Shown here piece after piece: positions 11,400 to 21,300 of a stretch of 64,000 bases of DNA. The position numbers and the translations under genes were made by a program. Origin of the DNA: Cryobacterium sp. Y50 (GTDB lineage Bacteria; Actinomycetota; Actinomycetes; Actinomycetales; Microbacteriaceae). A model generated the notes under the pieces. It worked only from the letters and a program-made list of their open reading frames with translations, ran no database searches and was not told where the DNA came from. Within the stretch, counting starts at the first letter, position 1, and each line of letters opens with the position of its first letter. The stretch spans positions 170,330 to 234,329 of the forward strand of contig NZ_PJJM01000104.1 of NCBI RefSeq assembly GCF_002929805.1. The letters are read 5' to 3'.

Positions 11400-11693
11400 C
11401 ACCCGCCTCCTCTCGACTCCCTTGCTGGTCGGGGCCCAGGCCCACGTTCAGATCCTGGGACCAGACACGAAGTCCCGCGTAACGCCGTAGGTCCCGCGCG
11501 GTGCGCTCGGCTGGCGCCGCGCTGGTGCCAGAACGCGCGGGCACTGGCGTATGTTCCACCATCGGCTTCGCGACGTATGTTTCGTCTTGGGCGAATCCGA
11601 GGATTCAGATTGCTCCAACTCTCGAAGACACATGACTGTACTGCAAGCGGCGCGAACCACCACAGGATACCCACGCAGTCAGCTGTGGCTCGA
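11400..11693. other. Intergenic stretch with folded segments before rpe
   Basis: About 300 bases without a supported gene. A hairpin at 11425-11464 (CTGGT/ACCAG plus CCCAGG/CCTGGG) may end the dgt transcript. A second folded block at 11493-11541 nests TGGCGC/GTGCCA (11512-11517, 11525-11530) inside CCCGCGC/GCGCGGG. Frames on the minus strand here have no ribosome site and no recognisable family. Confidence 0.45.
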
Positions 11694-11699
11694 TAAGCT
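11694..11699 (+). promoter_or_regulatory. -10 box for leaderless rpe transcript
   Basis: TAAGCT followed by exactly six bases and the rpe ATG; no Shine-Dalgarno precedes the start. Confidence 0.5.
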
Positions 11700-11705
11700 A
11701 AACGG

Positions 11706-12380
11706 ATGGCTACCCGCATAAATCCGAGCATCCTCGCCGCCGATTTCGCCAATTTCGAGAGGGAACTGGGCCGTATCCGCTCTGCCGACCTCGTTCACGT
11801 CGACATCATGGACAACCACTTCGTGCCGAACCTCACCTTCGGGCTGGGCATGGTCGAGCGGCTCCAGCAGGTGTCGCCGCTGCCGCTGGACATCCACTTG
11901 ATGATCGACGACCCCGAACGGTGGGCGCCTGGCTACGCCGAGGCCGGTGCCTACTCGGTCACCTTTCACGCCGAGGCGACGACCGAGCCCGTCGCTCTGG
12001 CCCGTCGCCTGCGGCAGATCGGCGTGCGCGCTGGCATCGCCCTGAAACCGGGCACCGATGTCGCGCCGTATCTCGAACTGCTCCCCGAATTCGACCAGGT
12101 GCTCGTGATGACCGTTGAGCCCGGTTTTGGCGGGCAGAGCTTCATGGAAGAGACCATGCCGAAGCTATCCCAGCTCCGATCACAGGTGCAGAAGATCGGC
12201 CTCGACGTTTGGCTGCAGGTCGACGGTGGCATCACCGCGCAGACCATCGAGATCGCAGCCAGAGCCGGTGCCGACACCTTCGTGGCCGGATCCAGTGTGT
12301 TCGGGGCCGAGAATCCGGCCGCCCAGATCGGTCTGCTGCGGGAGCGCGCGGCGAGTCACCGTCACGGGCGGGTAACCTAG
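11706..12380 (+). CDS. rpe: Ribulose-phosphate 3-epimerase
   Basis: 224 residues. TIM barrel with [26 protein letters not shown] (metal-binding H and catalytic Asp), [12 protein letters not shown], and VDGGI. It interconverts ribulose-5-P and xylulose-5-P in the pentose phosphate pathway. Full length. The hisE gene follows after four bases but has its own -10 box inside the rpe 3' end. Confidence 0.97.
   Translation: MATRINPSILAADFANFERELGRIRSADLVHVDIMDNHFVPNLTFGLGMVERLQQVSPLPLDIHLMIDDPERWAPGYAEAGAYSVTFHAEATTEPVALARRLRQIGVRAGIALKPGTDVAPYLELLPEFDQVLVMTVEPGFGGQSFMEETMPKLSQLRSQVQKIGLDVWLQVDGGITAQTIEIAARAGADTFVAGSSVFGAENPAAQIGLLRERAASHRHGRVT
12373..12378 (+). promoter_or_regulatory. -10 box for leaderless hisE transcript
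   Basis: TAACCT overlaps the last codons of rpe and sits six bases before the hisE GTG. It offers an internal start for the histidine genes in addition to read-through from rpe. Confidence 0.5.
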
Positions 12381-12384
12381 AGTC

Positions 12385-12648
12385 GTGAAAACTTTCGATG
12401 ACCTGTTCGTAGAACTCAGCGACAAGGCCCGCAACCGCCCGGAAGGCTCCGGTACCGTTCGTGAACTCGATGCCGGCGTGCATGCCATTGGCAAGAAGAT
12501 CGTCGAAGAAGCGGCCGAAGTCTGGATGGCCGCCGAGTTTCAGAGCGATGATGAAACCTCTGCCGAAATCTCTCAGCTGCTCTATCACCTGCAGGTTATG
12601 ATGATCGCTAAAGGCCTCTCTCCAGCCGATATTTACCGACATTTGTGA
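12385..12648 (+). CDS. hisE: Phosphoribosyl-ATP pyrophosphatase
   Basis: 87 residues, all-alpha MazG-like fold. [14 protein letters not shown] carries the acidic metal ligands. Second step of histidine synthesis (PR-ATP to PR-AMP). GTG start is set by the family N-terminus KTFDDLF. It is stand-alone HisE, with HisI separate at 14344. hisG lies 70 bases downstream. Confidence 0.96.
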   Translation: MKTFDDLFVELSDKARNRPEGSGTVRELDAGVHAIGKKIVEEAAEVWMAAEFQSDDETSAEISQLLYHLQVMMIAKGLSPADIYRHL

Positions 12649-12718
12649 CCGCGCCAGCGCCTGTGCTGGCCCGAAATCATTGACTAGTCGCGTGATCTAA
12701 AACCGAGAGAATATCCCC

Positions 12719-13558
12719 ATGCTGAGAATTGCCGTGCCCAACAAGGGCTCGTTGTCTGAAACCGCCGCGCAGATGCTCGCCGAGGCCGGCTATGCCGGTC
12801 GTCGCGACCCGCGCGACCTCGTCACCGCCGACCCGCGCAACGGGGTCGAATTCTTTTACCTGCGTCCGCGTGACATCGCCACCTACGTCGGCTCCGGTGC
12901 CCTCGACGTTGGAATCACCGGTCGTGACCTGCTGCTGGACTCTCACTCCAAGGCGCGGGAAATCGCCAGCCTCGACTTCGGCGACTCCACCTTTCGCTTC
13001 GCCGGACCGGCCGGGCGCTTCACCGAGCTGAAAGATCTCGACGGTTTACGGATCGCCACGAGCTATCCCGGTCTGGTCGAACGCTTTCTCGCCACCCACT
13101 CGGTGACCGTCGATCTGGTCGAACTCGATGGGGCCGTTGAATCAGCGGTTCAGCTCGGGGTAGCGGATGCCGTTGCCGACGTTGTCTCCACCGGCACCAC
13201 ACTGCGCAAGGCCGGCCTCGAAATCTTTGGACCGGTCATCCTCGAATCCACCGCCGTACTGATCAGCTCCACCAACGACAAGGCCGGAATCGCGACACTG
13301 CTACGCCGCCTGCAGGGCGTTCTCGTGGCCCGCCAATATGTGCTGCTCGACTACGACATTCCGGTCGCGCTGCTCGACACGGCCGCCGCGCTCGCGCCCG
13401 GCATCGAATCGCCGACCGTCTCCTCGCTACACGACCCCGAGTGGGCCGCAGTGCGGGTCATGATCGCCCGACTGGACATGAACAACGTGATGGATGCGCT
13501 CTACGCCATCGGGGCCAGAGCCATTTTGGTCACCACCATTCACAACGCCCGTCTCTAG
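12719..13558 (+). CDS. hisG: ATP phosphoribosyltransferase (long form)
   Basis: 279 residues: catalytic periplasmic-binding-like domains (RIAVPNKGSLSE start, DVGITGRDLL) and a C-terminal ACT-like HisG_C domain that binds histidine for feedback inhibition. First step of histidine synthesis from PRPP and ATP. The 70-base gap before it holds a GCCAGC/GCTGGC hairpin (12653-12670) and GAGAAT six bases before the ATG, so either a GAGAG ribosome site or another leaderless -10 is possible. Confidence 0.96.
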   Translation: MLRIAVPNKGSLSETAAQMLAEAGYAGRRDPRDLVTADPRNGVEFFYLRPRDIATYVGSGALDVGITGRDLLLDSHSKAREIASLDFGDSTFRFAGPAGRFTELKDLDGLRIATSYPGLVERFLATHSVTVDLVELDGAVESAVQLGVADAVADVVSTGTTLRKAGLEIFGPVILESTAVLISSTNDKAGIATLLRRLQGVLVARQYVLLDYDIPVALLDTAAALAPGIESPTVSSLHDPEWAAVRVMIARLDMNNVMDALYAIGARAILVTTIHNARL

Positions 13559-13582
13559 GTACACGGAAGAGGACAACCAGCG

Positions 13583-14344
13583 ATGAGCCTGAGTGTGCGC
13601 GTCATTCCCTGCCTCGACGTGGCCAACGGTCGTGTCGTCAAAGGGGTCAAGTTTCAGAACCTGCGCGACGCCGGCGATCCGGTCGAACTCGCGCGCCGCT
13701 ATTACGAGCAGGGCGCAGACGAGTTGACCTTTCTCGACGTCACGGCGACCGTCGATAACCGTTCGACGACCTATGACGTGGTGAGCGCGACCGCCGAGCA
13801 GGTGTTCATTCCGCTCACTGTCGGCGGTGGTATTCGCAGTGTCGAAGACGTCTCGCGGCTGCAGGCGAGCGGTGCCGACAAGGTCGGACTGAACAGCGCC
13901 GCCATCGCCCGCCCGGCGCTAATCGCGGAGATCGCCGATCGGTTCGGCGCCCAGGTGATTGTGCTCAGCCTCGATGTGAAGCGATCCGCTCGCACAGAGA
14001 GCGGCTTCGTTGTCACGACCCACGGCGGCCGCACCGAAACCGATCTGGATGCTGTGGCCTGGGCCCGGCAGGCGATCGAGCTCGGCGCCGGGGAGCTTCT
14101 GGTGAATTCCATCGACGCCGACGGAACCAAGGCCGGCTTCGATATCGACCTCATCGGCCTCATGCGTGCGAACAGTCGGGTTCCGGTGATCGCTTCTGGC
14201 GGGGCGGGACGCGCCTCAGACTTTCCGCCGGCGATTCGAGCCGGTGCGGATGCCGTGCTCGCGGCATCCGTTTTTCACAACCGACAATTGACCATCGGCG
14301 ATGTTAAGCGAGAACTCGCCGCCGAGGGAATGGTGGTGCGCTGA
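13583..14344 (+). CDS. hisF: Imidazole glycerol phosphate synthase cyclase subunit
   Basis: 253 residues. TIM barrel beginning [17 protein letters not shown] with the catalytic Asp; second Asp in [13 protein letters not shown]; phosphate-binding GGGIRS and SGGAG. It works with the glutaminase HisH, whose gene is not in the window. AGAGGACAACC precedes the ATG. The stop overlaps the hisI start by one base. Confidence 0.97.
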   Translation: MSLSVRVIPCLDVANGRVVKGVKFQNLRDAGDPVELARRYYEQGADELTFLDVTATVDNRSTTYDVVSATAEQVFIPLTVGGGIRSVEDVSRLQASGADKVGLNSAAIARPALIAEIADRFGAQVIVLSLDVKRSARTESGFVVTTHGGRTETDLDAVAWARQAIELGAGELLVNSIDADGTKAGFDIDLIGLMRANSRVPVIASGGAGRASDFPPAIRAGADAVLAASVFHNRQLTIGDVKRELAAEGMVVR

Positions 14345-14709
14345 TGAACGATCAACTAACCGATCAGCTTGACGCCGCGGTGTTCAACGACGCCGGGCTG
14401 CTGCCCGCGGTTATTCAACAGTGGGACACTCATGAGGTGCTCATGCTCGGATGGATGAACCGGGAAGCGCTGCGCCGCACCCTTACCGAGGGGCGCGTCA
14501 CGTTCTGGTCGCGCAGCCGCCAGGAATTCTGGCGCAAAGGCGATACCTCCGGCCACGCTCAATACGTTCACTCCGCTGCCTTCGATTGCGACAACGACAC
14601 CTTGCTGGTTCAAATCGACCAGGTCGGAGCCGCCTGCCATACCGGCAGCCACACCTGCTTCGACGGGCGCGACCTCGGCGCGATCACCATGGAAAGGCCC
14701 ACGGAATGA
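14344..14709 (+). CDS. hisI: Phosphoribosyl-AMP cyclohydrolase
   Basis: 121 residues. Zn/Mg enzyme with [39 protein letters not shown], and [12 protein letters not shown] carrying the cysteine ligands. Third step of histidine synthesis. Overlaps hisF by one base upstream and trpE by four bases downstream (ATGA), tying histidine and tryptophan genes in one translational chain. Confidence 0.96.
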   Translation: MNDQLTDQLDAAVFNDAGLLPAVIQQWDTHEVLMLGWMNREALRRTLTEGRVTFWSRSRQEFWRKGDTSGHAQYVHSAAFDCDNDTLLVQIDQVGAACHTGSHTCFDGRDLGAITMERPTE

Positions 14710-16256
14710 GCGGTAGCAGCCCCTCAGGATCCCGCACCGCGGGCTCGACTGCCCGCGTCCAGTTCGATGCGCTGATCGGCGAGCACCGGGTCATCCCGGT
14801 CATCCGTGAACTCTTCGCCGATGGCGAAACCCCGGTGGGCATCTACCGCAAGCTCGCCAATGGGCTGCCCGGCAGCTTTCTGCTCGAGTCCGCCGAACAG
14901 GGCGGCATCTGGTCGCGATTCTCCTTCGTCGGTGTCTCCTCGTTCGGAGTGCTCACCCAACAGGGCGACGACACCCGGTGGATCGACTATGGGCTCTCCG
15001 CCGAGCGCGCGCTCGGGTCTGCGGCCTCCCTCGGCCCGCTCGCGGCGCTGGCGTACCTGTTCGACCGCTGGCAGACGCCGCGGCTGCCCGAACACCCGCC
15101 ACTGACCGGCGGGCTGGTCGGCTTCATCGGCTGGGAGGCGATTCGTCAGATCGAACGCCTGCCGCACCAGCCGCCCGCCGACTACGACGTTCCCGGCCAG
15201 TCCTTCAGCTTCGTCGCCGACCTGGTCGTGCTCGACCACAAATACGGCACCGTGCAGCTCATCGCCAACGTGCTGAACGACGGCACCGACACGCCCGACA
15301 AACTCTGGGCTGCCGCGACTGAGCGCCTCGATTCGCTGCAGAGCCGACTCGCCGCGCCCAGCGAGGCGTGGCTGGCCGAGGTCGACCTGCAAGCGCCGAG
15401 CGCACCCACCAACCGCACCACCCGCGACGATTTTCTGTCGGCTGTCAACATCGGCAAGCAGCACATCGTCGACGGAGACGTGTTTCAGGTGGTTATCTCG
15501 CAGCGCTTCGACCAGGTCTGCACCGCGCACCCGATCGACGTCTACCGGGTGCTGCGCAGCCTCAACCCCAGCCCGTACATGTATCTGCTCAGCCTCGAAA
15601 CCCCGAGCGGCGATCCATACTGGATCGTCGGATCCTCACCGGAAGCGCTGGTCAAGGTGCAAGACCAACGCGTTTTCACCCACCCGATCGCCGGTTCCAA
15701 ACCGCGGGGCACAACACCGGATGCCGACGCCGACTATGCGATCGAGCTCGCCGAAGACCCCAAGGAACGTGCCGAACACCTCATGCTCGTCGACCTCGCC
15801 CGCAACGACCTGCTCAAGGTATGCACGGCCGGCTCGGTCGAGGTGACCGAGTTCATGCGCATCGAACGATTCAGCCACATCATGCACCTCGTCTCCTCGG
15901 TCGAGGGCAACCTGGTTCCTGGCAAGACCGCGATCGATGTCTTCCGGGCCACCTTCCCTGCCGGTACGCTCTCTGGTGCGCCGAAACCGCGGGCGCTCGA
16001 GATCATCGACGCTCTCGAACCGGCCCAGCGCGGTGTGTACGGGGGCGTGGTCGGCTATTTCGGTTTCGCCGGCGATGCCGACCTCGCCATCGCCATCCGC
16101 ACCGCCACGATCAAGGACGGCATCGCGCGGGTGCAGGCCGGCGGCGGCGTCGTCACCGACTCCGACCCCGCGTCCGAGTACCAGGAGTCGCAGAACAAGG
16201 CGGCAGCCCCGCTGCGAGCAGTCGCCGTCGCCAACGTCATGCGCAGGGTGTACTAG
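14706..16256 (+). CDS. trpE: Anthranilate synthase component I
   Basis: 516 residues from ATG 14706, in the hisI stop; a much longer upstream frame is a shadow of hisI. The N-terminal allosteric motif LLES is present ([11 protein letters not shown]), as are the chorismate-binding [35 protein letters not shown] and GAPKPRA. With a glutaminase subunit it makes anthranilate from chorismate; trpG and trpD are not in the window. The next gene starts on the last base of the stop. Confidence 0.96.
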   Translation: MSGSSPSGSRTAGSTARVQFDALIGEHRVIPVIRELFADGETPVGIYRKLANGLPGSFLLESAEQGGIWSRFSFVGVSSFGVLTQQGDDTRWIDYGLSAERALGSAASLGPLAALAYLFDRWQTPRLPEHPPLTGGLVGFIGWEAIRQIERLPHQPPADYDVPGQSFSFVADLVVLDHKYGTVQLIANVLNDGTDTPDKLWAAATERLDSLQSRLAAPSEAWLAEVDLQAPSAPTNRTTRDDFLSAVNIGKQHIVDGDVFQVVISQRFDQVCTAHPIDVYRVLRSLNPSPYMYLLSLETPSGDPYWIVGSSPEALVKVQDQRVFTHPIAGSKPRGTTPDADADYAIELAEDPKERAEHLMLVDLARNDLLKVCTAGSVEVTEFMRIERFSHIMHLVSSVEGNLVPGKTAIDVFRATFPAGTLSGAPKPRALEIIDALEPAQRGVYGGVVGYFGFAGDADLAIAIRTATIKDGIARVQAGGGVVTDSDPASEYQESQNKAAAPLRAVAVANVMRRVY

Positions 16257-16900
16257 TGATAGAACGAATGTCCGCGCGTCGCCTGAAACTCATCCTCATC
16301 TTCGCCGTTTTGGGCGCGAGTTCGCTCGCCCTGTTGGCCTGGACTCAGGTATGGGTGCAGGCCGAAGTCGGACTCCCCGACGCCGGCACTCAGGTCTTGC
16401 AGATCGACGGAACCATTGCCGCGCCGGCGCTGACCGCCCTCGCGCTGTCCGGATTCGCCCTCGCTGCGGCACTCACCATAGCCGGTCGGCTCATTCGCAT
16501 CGTGCTCGGCGCGCTCGAGGTACTCCTCGGGTTCTCGGTGTTTCTCGCCGCGTTCCTAGCGGTGCAAGACCCCGCCGATGCCAGCGCCGCAGCGGTGACC
16601 GCCGCTACGGGAATAGCCGGCCACGAATCGATTCAGCTGAGCGTGCTCGGGACGGTCGTCACTCCGTGGCCGTACGTGGCGATGAGCGCTGCAATCGTCA
16701 TGGCGGGTGTTGGTGTGGCCGTCATCGTCACAAGCGGTCGGTGGCCGGGTCCGACCCGAAAGTATCAGGCCGTTCGGTTTGAACAGGTCGCTTCGCCCGA
16801 CGGTGCACAACCACTGGCAACCCCGGCCAAAACTGCCGCAGGCGACTCCGTCGGTGACTGGGACGACCTCAGCCGCGGCGATGACCCGACCGCACGCTGA
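16256..16900 (+). CDS. Trp biosynthesis-associated membrane protein
   Basis: 214 residues, four predicted membrane helices (about 10-28, 55-78, 82-100, 138-160) and a polar C-terminal tail. It matches the actinobacterial family of membrane proteins found between trpE and trpC (Trp_oprn_chp); its role is unknown, with transport or anthranilate handling suggested only by context. GTG at 16256 shares one base with the trpE stop; an ATG four codons in is the alternative. Confidence 0.85.
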   Translation: MIERMSARRLKLILIFAVLGASSLALLAWTQVWVQAEVGLPDAGTQVLQIDGTIAAPALTALALSGFALAAALTIAGRLIRIVLGALEVLLGFSVFLAAFLAVQDPADASAAAVTAATGIAGHESIQLSVLGTVVTPWPYVAMSAAIVMAGVGVAVIVTSGRWPGPTRKYQAVRFEQVASPDGAQPLATPAKTAAGDSVGDWDDLSRGDDPTAR

Positions 16901-16920
16901 AGCGCTCGCGTCCGCTCCGC

Positions 16921-16926
16921 TAGACT
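16921..16926 (+). promoter_or_regulatory. Candidate -10 box before the HGxxPAAW gene
   Basis: TAGACT in the 74-base gap after the Trp membrane protein; a start near 16933 would give a 42-base leader carrying GAGGAG before the ATG at 16975. No Trp-codon leader peptide was found. Confidence 0.4.
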
Positions 16927-16974
16927 TAACCCGCTTGTCAACGTACACAGCAGAATGTATTTATGAGGAGAACC

Positions 16975-17205
16975 ATGAGCATCGATCTGTCAGATCCCGG
17001 ACACGGCCACTCCCCGGCAGCCTGGACTGCTGTCATCATCATGCTGGTCGCGGTCACCATCGGCACGACCGCATTTTTCTTTGAGCTGCACTGGCTGGTC
17101 TGGGCCTCCTTCGGCCTGCTGCTCGCCGGCCTCGTTGTGGGCTATGTGATGAGCAAGGTCGGCTATGGCGTCAACACCATGACCGCCACGCCGCACGGTC
17201 ACTGA
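16975..17205 (+). CDS. HGxxPAAW family small membrane protein
   Basis: 76 residues from ATG 16975 with GAGGAG five bases upstream (an ATG at 16963 is rejected). The signature GHGHSPAAW lies at residues 10-18, followed by two membrane helices (about 18-36 and 40-60) and a KVGYG turn. This small family is typically found between trp genes in Microbacteriaceae and relatives; function unknown. Confidence 0.85.
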   Translation: MSIDLSDPGHGHSPAAWTAVIIMLVAVTIGTTAFFFELHWLVWASFGLLLAGLVVGYVMSKVGYGVNTMTATPHGH

Positions 17206-17224
17206 CCGGCTGCGCTGCCACCTG

Positions 17225-17995
17225 GTGCTCCAAGAACTTCTCGCCGGCGCGGTTTCCGACGCCGAAGAACGCCTACTCACTCGCCCGTTCGCGAGCGTGG
17301 AGGCTGCTGCGCGTATCCGCGCGCCCGCACTCGACGCCCTGCACGCCCTTGCTCCCGCCGAACGGGTCAAGATTCTCGCCGAGATCAAGCGGGCGAGCCC
17401 GAGCCGCGGCGCCCTCGCGGCCATCACCGATCCCGCAGCGCTGGCCGTCTCCTATGAGGCCGGCGGGGCAAGCGCCATTAGCGTGCTCACTGAGGGGCGA
17501 CGCTTTCACGGCTCGCTGACCGACCTCGAGCAGGTGCGCGCCGCGGTGAGCATCCCGATTCTGCGCAAGGATTTCATCGGAACGCCGTACCAAGTGTTCG
17601 AAGCCCGCGCGGCCGGAGCCGATCTGGTGCTGCTGATCGTTGCCGCTCTCGACCAGCCCACCCTGCTGTCCCTGCACGACCTCATCCGTGAGCTTGGTAT
17701 GACGGCGTTGGTCGAAACACACAGCGGGGATGAGGTTAGTCGTGCCCTCGACATTGGCGCCAGCCTGGTCGGGGTGAATGCCCGCAACCTGTCCACCTTT
17801 GAGCTTGATCCGAACCTGTTTGGCACTCTCGCCGACAAAATCCCTTCCGGCGTTATTCGCGTCGCCGAGTCCGCCGTCAAGACGGCAGTCGATGTCGCGC
17901 ACTACCGTGCGTCCGGAGCTGATGTTGTTCTGGTCGGCGAAGCGCTCGTCACGAGTGATCCCATCCGAACCCTCTCTGAGTTTTTGGCGGTATAA
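17225..17995 (+). CDS. trpC: Indole-3-glycerol phosphate synthase
   Basis: 256 residues. TIM barrel with EIKRASPSRG (catalytic Lys), ISVLTEGRRFHGS, LRKDFIG, VGVNARNLSTFE, AESAVK and GADVVLVGEALV. Converts CdRP to indole-3-glycerol phosphate. GTG start fits the family N-terminus. The trpB ATG follows the stop with no gap. Confidence 0.96.
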   Translation: MLQELLAGAVSDAEERLLTRPFASVEAAARIRAPALDALHALAPAERVKILAEIKRASPSRGALAAITDPAALAVSYEAGGASAISVLTEGRRFHGSLTDLEQVRAAVSIPILRKDFIGTPYQVFEARAAGADLVLLIVAALDQPTLLSLHDLIRELGMTALVETHSGDEVSRALDIGASLVGVNARNLSTFELDPNLFGTLADKIPSGVIRVAESAVKTAVDVAHYRASGADVVLVGEALVTSDPIRTLSEFLAV

Positions 17996-19222
17996 ATGTC
18001 TTTGCGAAAAGAATCTTTGCGTGCGGAATCCGGCCCATATTTTGGTGAATTTGGCGGCAGGTTTGTACCGGAGTCCCTCGTTGCAGCGCTCGATGAACTC
18101 ACCGCGGAATACGAACTCGCCAAGAAGGATCCAGCTTTCGCCGCGGCGCTGATGGACCTGCACATTAATTACACCGGTCGCCCGTCCATCATTACCGAGG
18201 TGCCTCGATTCGCCGAGCATGCCGGCGGCGCCCGCATCATTCTCAAGCGTGAAGATCTCAACCACACCGGATCGCACAAGATCAACAACGCTCTCGGCCA
18301 AGCTCTACTGACCAAGCGCATCGGTAAAACTCGAGTCATCGCCGAAACCGGAGCTGGCCAGCACGGGGTCGCCACTGCAACCGTCGCCGCCCTGTTCGGG
18401 CTCGAATGCGTCGTCTATATGGGGGAGGTCGACACCGAGCGGCAGGCCCTGAACGTGGCCCGTATGCGCTTGCTCGGTGCCGAGGTCGTACCGGTGAAGA
18501 CCGGCTCCCGCACCCTGAAAGACGCGATCAACGACGCCATGCGTGACTGGGTCACCAACGTCGAGACGACCAACTATATTTTCGGAACCGTGGCCGGGCC
18601 GCATCCGTTCCCTGCCATGGTGCGCGACTTTCAAAAGATCATCGGCGAGGAGGCTCGCCAGCAGGTCCTCGACCTGACCGGCAGCCTGCCGGATGCCGTC
18701 ACGGCCTGTGTCGGTGGCGGCTCAAACGCCATGGGTATCTTCCACGCTTTTCTAGACGATGCCGATGTCGCGCTGTACGGCTATGAAGCGGCCGGCGACG
18801 GCGTCAATACACCGCGCCACGCGGCGACCATCACCAAGGGACGCCCGGGTGTGCTGCACGGCGCCCGCAGTATGCTGCTGCAAGACGAAGACGGCCAGAC
18901 CGTGGAATCGCACTCGATCTCAGCGGGTCTCGACTATCCCGGCGTTGGCCCAGAGCACGCCTGGCTCGCCAGCATCGGCCGGGCCGGCTACCTGCCGATC
19001 ACCGACGACGACGCGATGAGCGCCCTGCGGTTACTCAGCCGTACCGAAGGAATCATCCCGGCGATTGAATCCTCACACGCCCTGGCTGGATCGCTCGAGC
19101 TCGGCCGTCAGCTCGGCCCGAACGCGACCATCCTGATCAACCTCAGCGGCCGCGGCGATAAAGACATGGAAACAGCTGGCCGGTATTTTGACCTGCTCGA
19201 TGAAGGCGCGGAACAGTCATGA
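17996..19222 (+). CDS. trpB: Tryptophan synthase beta chain
   Basis: 408 residues, PLP fold type [15 protein letters not shown] carries the PLP lysine; GAGQHGVA, the phosphate loop GGGSNAMG, and ESSHAL are present. It joins indole and serine. The first codons (TCTTTGCGAAAAG) are A/T-richer than the rest. It overlaps trpA by four bases. Confidence 0.97.
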   Translation: MSLRKESLRAESGPYFGEFGGRFVPESLVAALDELTAEYELAKKDPAFAAALMDLHINYTGRPSIITEVPRFAEHAGGARIILKREDLNHTGSHKINNALGQALLTKRIGKTRVIAETGAGQHGVATATVAALFGLECVVYMGEVDTERQALNVARMRLLGAEVVPVKTGSRTLKDAINDAMRDWVTNVETTNYIFGTVAGPHPFPAMVRDFQKIIGEEARQQVLDLTGSLPDAVTACVGGGSNAMGIFHAFLDDADVALYGYEAAGDGVNTPRHAATITKGRPGVLHGARSMLLQDEDGQTVESHSISAGLDYPGVGPEHAWLASIGRAGYLPITDDDAMSALRLLSRTEGIIPAIESSHALAGSLELGRQLGPNATILINLSGRGDKDMETAGRYFDLLDEGAEQS

Positions 19223-20052
19223 CGACTCGAGTCACCAGCAATGTGGCCAGCACGGTCGAACAGACCATCGCACAGCGACGCACCGAGGGTGGCGGCGCTC
19301 TCATCGGCTACCTGCCGGTAGGTTTCCCGACCCTGACTGAGAGCATTGACGCCGCCGTGGCGCTCGTAGTCAATGGCGTCGACATCATTGAACTCGGTCT
19401 GCCGTATTCGGACCCCGTCATGGACGGCCCGGTCATTCAGGCTGCCACGCAGCAGGCCCTGGCGAACGGGTTCAAGCTGCGCCACGGATTTGAAGCCGTC
19501 AAGGCGATCTCCGCCCAGGTTGACGCCCCCATTCTCGTGATGACGTACTGGAACCCAGTGGTGCAGTATGGCGTCGAGCGTTTCGCCGACGACCTGCGTG
19601 TCGCGGGTGGTGCTGGCCTGATCACCCCCGACCTCATTCCCGACGAGGCCTCAGATTGGATGGCCGCCAGCGAACGCACGGGGCTGGACCGGGTGTTCCT
19701 TGCCGCGCCGTCCTCGTCGGATGCCCGATTGGTTCAGGCTATTAAAGCAAGCCGGGGCTTCGTCTACACCGTCTCGACGATGGGCACGACCGGCGCCCGC
19801 GCCGGCGTCGATGCTGCCGCTCGTATTCTGGTGGAACGCCTCCGTGGTGTCGGCTGCACGAGTGCCTGTGTGGGTCTGGGCATCTCTACCCCTGAGCAGG
19901 TACGGGAAATTCTCCGCTATGCCGACGGTGCCATCGTCGGGTCTGCCCTCGTAAAGGCGCTCACCGACGGGGGAGTGACCGCCGTAGCGCGGTTGGCCCT
20001 CGAACTCGCCGCGGGTGCGAGCGATATTCGCCCGGCCTCCGCGCTCCAATAA
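19219..20052 (+). CDS. trpA: Tryptophan synthase alpha chain
   Basis: 277 residues. TIM barrel with [19 protein letters not shown] (catalytic Glu and Asp), [27 protein letters not shown] and the phosphate-binding IVGSALV. It releases indole for TrpB. Overlapping ATGA start indicates coupling for equal TrpA/TrpB output. Confidence 0.97.
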   Translation: MTTRVTSNVASTVEQTIAQRRTEGGGALIGYLPVGFPTLTESIDAAVALVVNGVDIIELGLPYSDPVMDGPVIQAATQQALANGFKLRHGFEAVKAISAQVDAPILVMTYWNPVVQYGVERFADDLRVAGGAGLITPDLIPDEASDWMAASERTGLDRVFLAAPSSSDARLVQAIKASRGFVYTVSTMGTTGARAGVDAAARILVERLRGVGCTSACVGLGISTPEQVREILRYADGAIVGSALVKALTDGGVTAVARLALELAAGASDIRPASALQ

Positions 20053-20139
20053 GCGCAGGCGCGCTTTACACTAAATTGTTCGAGGCGATCGATTATTTCG
20101 CCCCAAGTGACGCAAGTCACGATGAGAGGTAGTACCTAG

Positions 20140-21135
20140 GTGTTGTTGAGTCTCCTGAGCACGAGTATTCCGAGTCCCGAGTGGCGGTTTTTCGACCTCG
20201 GCCCGTTCCGCATCCACGCCTATGCGCTGTGTATTCTCGCCGGAATCATCCTCGCGACCATCATCACCTCGCGCCGCTTGACGAAGCGCGGTGCCGAGCC
20301 GGGTGTCGTGCTCGACATCATTCTGTGGGCCGTTCCGCTCGGCATCGTCGGAGCCCGCATTTACCATGTGCTGACGCACCCGGGGGACTACTTCTTTGAG
20401 GGAGCGGACCTGCTCCGCACCCTTTATATTTGGGAAGGCGGAAACGCCATCTTCGGGTCGCTGATCGGCGGCGCCGTCGGCGCATATATCGGCTGCCGGA
20501 TGGCCGGCATCCGTTTCTGGACCTTCGCGGATGCTGTTGCTCCCGCACTGTTGGTCGCTCAGGCCACCGGTCGGCTTGGCAACTGGTTCAACCACGAGTT
20601 GTTCGGGCTGCCGACGACTTTGCCGTGGGGCCTGGAAATCGAGTCGGGCAATGCCGCCTTCCCGGTCGGACTGCCGGCCGACACCCTATTCCACCCGACT
20701 TTTCTCTACGAAGTTATCTGGAATCTGATCGGCGTCGCCGTCATCCTTTATCTTGAGCGTAAATTCCGTCTGCGTTTCGGTCAGACGCTGGGCGTCTATC
20801 TCATCTGGTATGGACTGGGTCGCAGCTTTTTTGAGTCGATTCGCATCGACCCGAGTGAGATCTACTTCGGAATCCGCACCAACGTCTGGGCCGCTCTGGC
20901 CGCTATCGCGCTCGGCCTCGTGATTATCCTCGTGCAACGCCACCGCCACCCCGGACTAGAGCTCAGCCCTTATATTCCCGGCCGGGAATGGATTGGTCCG
21001 GACGCTGGGGTAGAGTTCGATGACAGCGATTCGGATGATCTTGATCAAAGCTCCGCAGATCAGAGCGATGATGCCGATGATCACACCGAATCGACCGAGG
21101 CCGCAGCCACAAGCACGAGCGCGTCGCGTCTGTAG
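20140..21135 (+). CDS. lgt: Phosphatidylglycerol--prolipoprotein diacylglyceryl transferase
   Basis: 331 residues, seven membrane helices. Lgt signature GRLGNWFNHELFG, the conserved HPTFLYE, and GRSFFESIR are seen. It attaches diacylglycerol to the lipobox Cys of preprolipoproteins. The C-terminus has an unusually acidic Asp/Ser/Thr-rich tail of about 45 residues, common in actinobacterial Lgt. Upstream (20107-20120) there is a GTGAC-N4-GTCAC inverted repeat. The GTG start follows GAGAGGTA. Confidence 0.94.
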   Translation: MLLSLLSTSIPSPEWRFFDLGPFRIHAYALCILAGIILATIITSRRLTKRGAEPGVVLDIILWAVPLGIVGARIYHVLTHPGDYFFEGADLLRTLYIWEGGNAIFGSLIGGAVGAYIGCRMAGIRFWTFADAVAPALLVAQATGRLGNWFNHELFGLPTTLPWGLEIESGNAAFPVGLPADTLFHPTFLYEVIWNLIGVAVILYLERKFRLRFGQTLGVYLIWYGLGRSFFESIRIDPSEIYFGIRTNVWAALAAIALGLVIILVQRHRHPGLELSPYIPGREWIGPDAGVEFDDSDSDDLDQSSADQSDDADDHTESTEAAATSTSASRL

Positions 21136-21300
21136 AATCACGTCGGTTGAATCCCAACCGGAACACTCGTAGAGGTGCCCGGTCAAGGCAAACTCGAACA
21201 GGGCCAAACCCGATCAGGGCTCCCGCTACAAGTCCCTGCACACATTTCCTTCGGGCCAGCGTCGTCCCTTACTGCCAGTTATTTCGTGAGGACGGTCTCA

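Noticed and set aside
11448..11663. 71-residue minus-strand frame in the gap before rpe
   Set aside because: No ribosome site, Arg/Ser/Pro-rich composition of a chance frame, no recognisable family.
14451..14705. Upstream extension of the TrpE frame
   Set aside because: It runs through hisI in another frame; the ATG at 14706 with ATGA overlap gives the family N-terminus.
21175..21300. N-terminal extension of GltB
   Set aside because: The extension would lengthen the propeptide before the catalytic Cys well beyond the usual size, and GAGGA stands before ATG 21301.
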